Source of the DNA: Armatimonadota bacterium
Lineage (GTDB): Bacteria; Actinomycetota; Acidimicrobiia; Spongiisociales; UBA5794
Assembly (NCBI GenBank): GCA_008501565.1
Contig: QQUL01000310.1
Span: 1 to 8,042 of the forward strand
Length of the DNA stretch: 8,042 nucleotides
Direction: 5' to 3'
Under the pieces are notes generated by a model. The model did no database searches, was not told the origin of the DNA, and saw only the letters and a program-made list of their open reading frames with translations. Shown piece after piece: positions 5,924-8,042 of the stretch. Position numbers and translations under genes: made by a program. Every line of letters starts with the position of its first letter. Position 1 is the first letter of the stretch.

Positions 5924-7063
5924 ATGAAGTGGCAAGGACACACAACCGATCAACTCGAACAGGTGCTCGCCGCCGTTGACGAGCGAATCGCCCAGGCCCG
6001 AGGGATCGAGATCGAGATTCTGGAAGAACTGGACCGTCGCCAGACATGGTGGTCTGACGGGTCACAGTCGATGATTGAGTGGACCGCTGCCCGGCTCGAT
6101 TGCGGCCGAGACACAGCCAAGAAGCTGGTGACCGCAATGCGAAGAACCGCAGACCGGCCGCACCTTCGCGAAGCACTCGCCGACGGCCGGTCTTTCGACA
6201 GAATCGAAGCGGTTGCACGCCTAAAGGACGAGGACAGCACGCTCGATCATCTCGACATAGCGGCAGTCCGTCGAACCGTTGCCAAACGGCGCGACATATA
6301 CGAACGAGACGAAACTCGTACCACCGATGATCGCTACCTCGTGATGCAGCCATCGTTGGACAAGTCGTGGTGGAAGCTCACGGGTGGACTTGACGGTGTG
6401 GCGGGGTCAGTCGTGGACAACGCCTTGACAGAGCTCGCAGACCGGTTGCCAGACCTTCCCGACGGAACCAGACCTGGGGCTGGATGGCGACGAGCCACGG
6501 CACTCTACGAGCTGGTATCGGGTGGTGCGTCGCCGGAGGCACACGTGACCGTATTCGTTGATGCCGTGGACGCGGTTGCATCCAACGGTCGGAGAAGCAT
6601 GCACCTCGAGGCCGGACCACGAATAGGCGTGAAGGCATTGTCGGCGATTGTGTGCAACTCGGTGTCCGAGGTCACGGTCAACGCGGAGGATGGCATTCCG
6701 ATGCGATACGGGCGGTTGACACGGACGATTCCGCCGACTCTCCGAAGGGCGATTCTCGCTACGACCGACGGCCACTGTGCCATCGACGGCTGCGATTCGA
6801 CCTACCGAGTAGAGATCCATCATCGACTTCCTTGGTCACACGGTGGGATGACCGATCCCGAGAATCTCGTTCCGCTCTGTTGGTTCCACCACCACATTGC
6901 GGTGCACGAGCGAGGATTTGAGGTCTTCAACGATTTGACCAACGGTGGCCGGCTCAGACTTCGCAGATCCACCCGCGAACTGGGTCACGGGCTGAGCTGC
7001 CGATTCACAGATGCAGAAACACCGCCCGAGGGGACCTCGGTGGGTGTCGGTACACAACCGTAG
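5924..7063 (+). CDS. DUF222 domain HNH endonuclease-like protein (13E12 repeat family)
   Basis: This is a 379-residue protein of the DUF222-HNH family, abundant and often multicopy in actinobacteria (the mycobacterial 13E12 repeat proteins). The helical DUF222 region covers about 10-215, with signatures such as SMIEWTAARLDCGRDTAKKL (49-68) and LADGRSFDRIEAVARL (85-100). The C-terminal HNH nuclease domain is complete: paired cysteines C285 and C290 in CAIDGC, EIHHRLPWSHGGMTDPENLVPLC (297-319) with HH at 299-300, N314 and C319, and then the histidine run at 322-324. This fits a metal-dependent DNA nuclease fold, but the biological role of the family is not established. The gene stands alone, follows the hairpin at 5838-5867 and is flanked by a degenerate and an intact tRNA, a position typical of genome plasticity. 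No transposase or integrase motif is present. Confidence 0.92.
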   Translation: MKWQGHTTDQLEQVLAAVDERIAQARGIEIEILEELDRRQTWWSDGSQSMIEWTAARLDCGRDTAKKLVTAMRRTADRPHLREALADGRSFDRIEAVARLKDEDSTLDHLDIAAVRRTVAKRRDIYERDETRTTDDRYLVMQPSLDKSWWKLTGGLDGVAGSVVDNALTELADRLPDLPDGTRPGAGWRRATALYELVSGGASPEAHVTVFVDAVDAVASNGRRSMHLEAGPRIGVKALSAIVCNSVSEVTVNAEDGIPMRYGRLTRTIPPTLRRAILATTDGHCAIDGCDSTYRVEIHHRLPWSHGGMTDPENLVPLCWFHHHIAVHERGFEVFNDLTNGGRLRLRRSTRELGHGLSCRFTDAETPPEGTSVGVGTQP

Positions 7064-7084
7064 GGGTGGCCTTCCCCACACCCC
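7063..7084 (+). terminator. Weak hairpin just after the HNH stop codon
   Basis: GGGGTG and CACCCC form a 6-bp stem around a ten-base loop, beginning at the last base of the TAG stop. It lacks a following U tract. Its position directly after the stop codon makes it a possible terminator, but a short GC-rich stem like this could be chance. Confidence 0.25.
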
Positions 7085-7191
7085 GCCAAATTCCAAGAAC
7101 CGATTGCAACCGATCCCGGGAACCATCCGTCGCGGACCGTTTCGCCGCGTGCTGGCGATCTCAGCGGTCTGATCTGATTCGCTTCCGACCG

Positions 7192-7197
7192 TACAAT
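7192..7197 (+). promoter_or_regulatory. -10 element of the tRNA(CAU) gene
   Basis: TACAAT is a near-consensus -10 hexamer ending nine bases before the first tRNA base, so transcription would start just upstream of the mature 5' end. A weak -35 candidate (CTGATC) lies 17 bp upstream at 7169-7174. The rest of the 7085-7206 stretch shows no gene. Confidence 0.55.
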
Positions 7198-7206
7198 CCC
7201 ATCCGC

Positions 7207-7280
7207 GGGCCCGTAGCTCAGTTGGTTAGAGCAGGCGACTCATAATCGCTTGGCCGTAGGTTCAAGTCCTACCGGGCCCA
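7207..7280 (+). tRNA. tRNA with CAU anticodon, probably tRNA-Ile2 (lysidine-modified)
   Basis: This is a complete 74-nt cloverleaf: acceptor GGGCCCG/CGGGCCC, D stem GCTC/GAGC with loop AGTTGGTTA, anticodon arm GGCGA-CTCATAA-TCGCT, five-base variable loop, T arm GTAGG-TTCAAGT-CCTAC and discriminator A. CCA is not encoded (CTG follows). The CAU anticodon can be elongator Met, initiator Met or Ile2. The initiator is excluded because the 1-72 pair is G-C and the anticodon stem lacks three G-C pairs. The anticodon arm and following bases closely match E. coli ileX/ileY as I recall them, so Ile2 is favoured. In that case TilS converts C34 to lysidine and the tRNA reads AUA. The last ~22 nt of this gene are copied three more times downstream. 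Confidence 0.9.
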
Positions 7281-7812
7281 CTGACGCGAAGCTGTGCTCA
7301 AGACCCACCGTTTCTTGCGCTGCTTTGGCAGATCGATATGTTGTCACCTGTCACGACTCATTGCAAGGTGGCTCGTTTGGGCGAGGTGGATTCGACTCGA
7401 GACTTTTGGTTCAAGTCCTACCGGGCCCACTCTCGCGGGGCTGTGCTCTATACCCACCGCGTCTGTACTGCATTGGTTCCTTCAATGTCGGGCCCACTCC
7501 CACTTGCGAAATGGCCCATCTGGGCAATGTGAGTTGGGGTCAATACTTCTGGTGCAAGTCCTACCGGGCCCACTCTCGCGGGGCTGTGCTCTATACCCAC
7601 CCCGTCTGCGCTGCATTGGTTCCTTCAATGCTGGGGCCACTCTCACGATTCGTTGCGAGATGGACAGGCTGAAATCTGTGGGTTTGGGTCGATACTTTTG
7701 GTTCAAGTCCTACCGGGCCCACGCTCGCGGCGATGTGCTCAAGACCCACCGATGCACATGCGATCCGGCTGCGCGATGTGGGTCCGGGTACCACGACTCA
7801 TTGTGAAGTGGC
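7259..7812 (+). repeat. Four-unit tandem array seeded by the 3' end of the tRNA
   Basis: Units start at 7259 (inside the tRNA), 7408, 7551 and 7700, giving periods of 149, 143 and 149 bp; the last fades out near 7812. Every unit opens with the tRNA T-loop, T-stem 3' side and acceptor 3' strand (core CAAGTCCTACCGGGCCCAC), identical in all copies; unit 3 differs once just before it (GGTGC for GGTTC). A related body follows: CGCG, then GTGCTC, then ACCCACC, then a CAC...TTG...TGG block and a TTTTGG or TTCTGG lead-in to the next unit. Units 2 and 3 are nearly identical over their first 75 bp. Both contain a hairpin (CATTG/CAATG at 7471-7487 and GCATTG/CAATGC at 7613-7631), and unit 2 carries an extra CGGGCCCAC at 7489-7497. 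Long frames crossing the array in two + strand frames have repeat-driven composition and are not credible proteins. The closest known parallel in layout is the E. coli tyrT/rtT array. Confidence 0.9.
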
Positions 7813-7849
7813 CTGACGTACTACAAGTAAGTAGTTCATCTCCACCCAG

Positions 7850-8042
7850 TTGGCGCTCGTCCTATTCCGGTACGTCAACGGCGACTTCGACGATCAATTC
7901 CCAGGCAAAGGGGAGTTAGTCTTGGAGTGGTACGAGGTGCGACGCTCGGTAGCGACGATTGATGCCACGATGAGCAACTGGAATCAGCTTTGTGACGGCT
8001 CCGAGAGCCAAGCGTCGGTGGGTTCGACGAGGCGCGCTCCAT
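7850..8042 (+). CDS. Possible partial open frame running off the window, unrecognised
   Basis: A frame stays open from the TAG at 7832-7834 to the window end; the first usable start would be TTG at 7850, with no ribosome binding site. The translation begins LALVLFRYVNGDFDDQF and continues with LVLEWYEVRRS. This looks more protein-like than the other frames here, but I recognise no family. It may be the start of a real gene, a decayed fragment or chance. The rest of 7813-8042 shows nothing I can name. Confidence 0.2.
   Translation, partial: MALVLFRYVNGDFDDQFPGKGELVLEWYEVRRSVATIDATMSNWNQLCDGSESQASVGSTRRAP

Noticed and set aside
5673..5927. An 84-codon + strand frame before the HNH gene.
   Set aside because: No recognisable domain, no ribosome binding site, and it reads straight through the perfect hairpin at 5838-5867 and the HNH promoter.
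5480..5953. A 157-codon minus-strand frame through the tRNA-like region.
   Set aside because: It runs antisense into the fusion gene and reads through the class II tRNA remnant; the RVRIPHPP stretch is the usual translation of a tRNA T arm.
5924..7063. Homing endonuclease or transposase of a mobile element.
   Set aside because: The DUF222 plus HNH layout is the 13E12 family; there are no terminal inverted repeats, target duplications, intron or intein features around it.
7250..7806. Two long overlapping + strand open frames across the repeat array.
   Set aside because: They begin in or just after the tRNA, their residues repeat only because the DNA repeats, and neither has a ribosome binding site. 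The 149 and 143 bp periods do not keep a single frame, as a selected protein repeat would.
7259..7812. CRISPR array.
   Set aside because: The spacing of ~145 bp is far too long, the repeat is a tRNA end, the intervening segments are related to each other, and no cas gene is nearby.

Overview
The window looks like chromosome from a moderately high-GC actinobacterium, possibly an Acidimicrobiia-type lineage. The reasons are GTG starts, an LPxTG-type cell-wall protein, a DUF222/13E12-type HNH protein and two genes that look leaderless. No 16S or other phylogenetic marker is present, so this placement is an inference.

Layout. Bases 1-147 hold the 3' end of a TrmL-like tRNA 2'-O-methyltransferase on the + strand. 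It converges on a large minus-strand gene (162-2690) for a secreted protein made of Ig-like DUF11/DUF7507-type repeats with a C-terminal LPMTG sorting signal. A divergent intergenic region (2691-2824) holds a perfect 14-bp palindrome, a likely operator. A tight three-gene + strand operon follows (2825-5575): a hotdog acyl-CoA thioesterase, a two-domain GNAT acetyltransferase starting in a GTGA overlap, and a fusion of an N-terminal Rieske [2Fe-2S] domain to the FMN/[3Fe-4S] core of glutamate synthase, whose GTG start overlaps the GNAT gene.

Bases 5576-5923 contain no convincing protein gene. They hold a degenerate class II tRNA on the minus strand, with an intact 3' three-quarters, a Leu-type GAG anticodon, a Ser-type G73 and a broken 5' end. 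They also hold an orphan 12-bp perfect hairpin. Next come a DUF222-HNH protein (5924-7063) and an intact tRNA with a CAU anticodon, probably the lysidine-modified tRNA-Ile2 (7207-7280).

The most unusual feature lies directly downstream. The last ~22 nt of that tRNA (T-loop, T-stem and acceptor 3' strand) recur three more times at 149, 143 and 149 bp spacing, each followed by a related ~125-bp segment (array 7259 to ~7812). This resembles in layout the tRNA-end repeats described downstream of E. coli tyrT (rtT RNA), but on an unrelated tRNA. The last ~230 bp hold only a weak open frame running off the window.

The operon genes are probably co-expressed and the fusion enzyme is probably a redox amidotransferase-like or amino-acid-metabolising flavoenzyme. 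Its substrate cannot be read from sequence.
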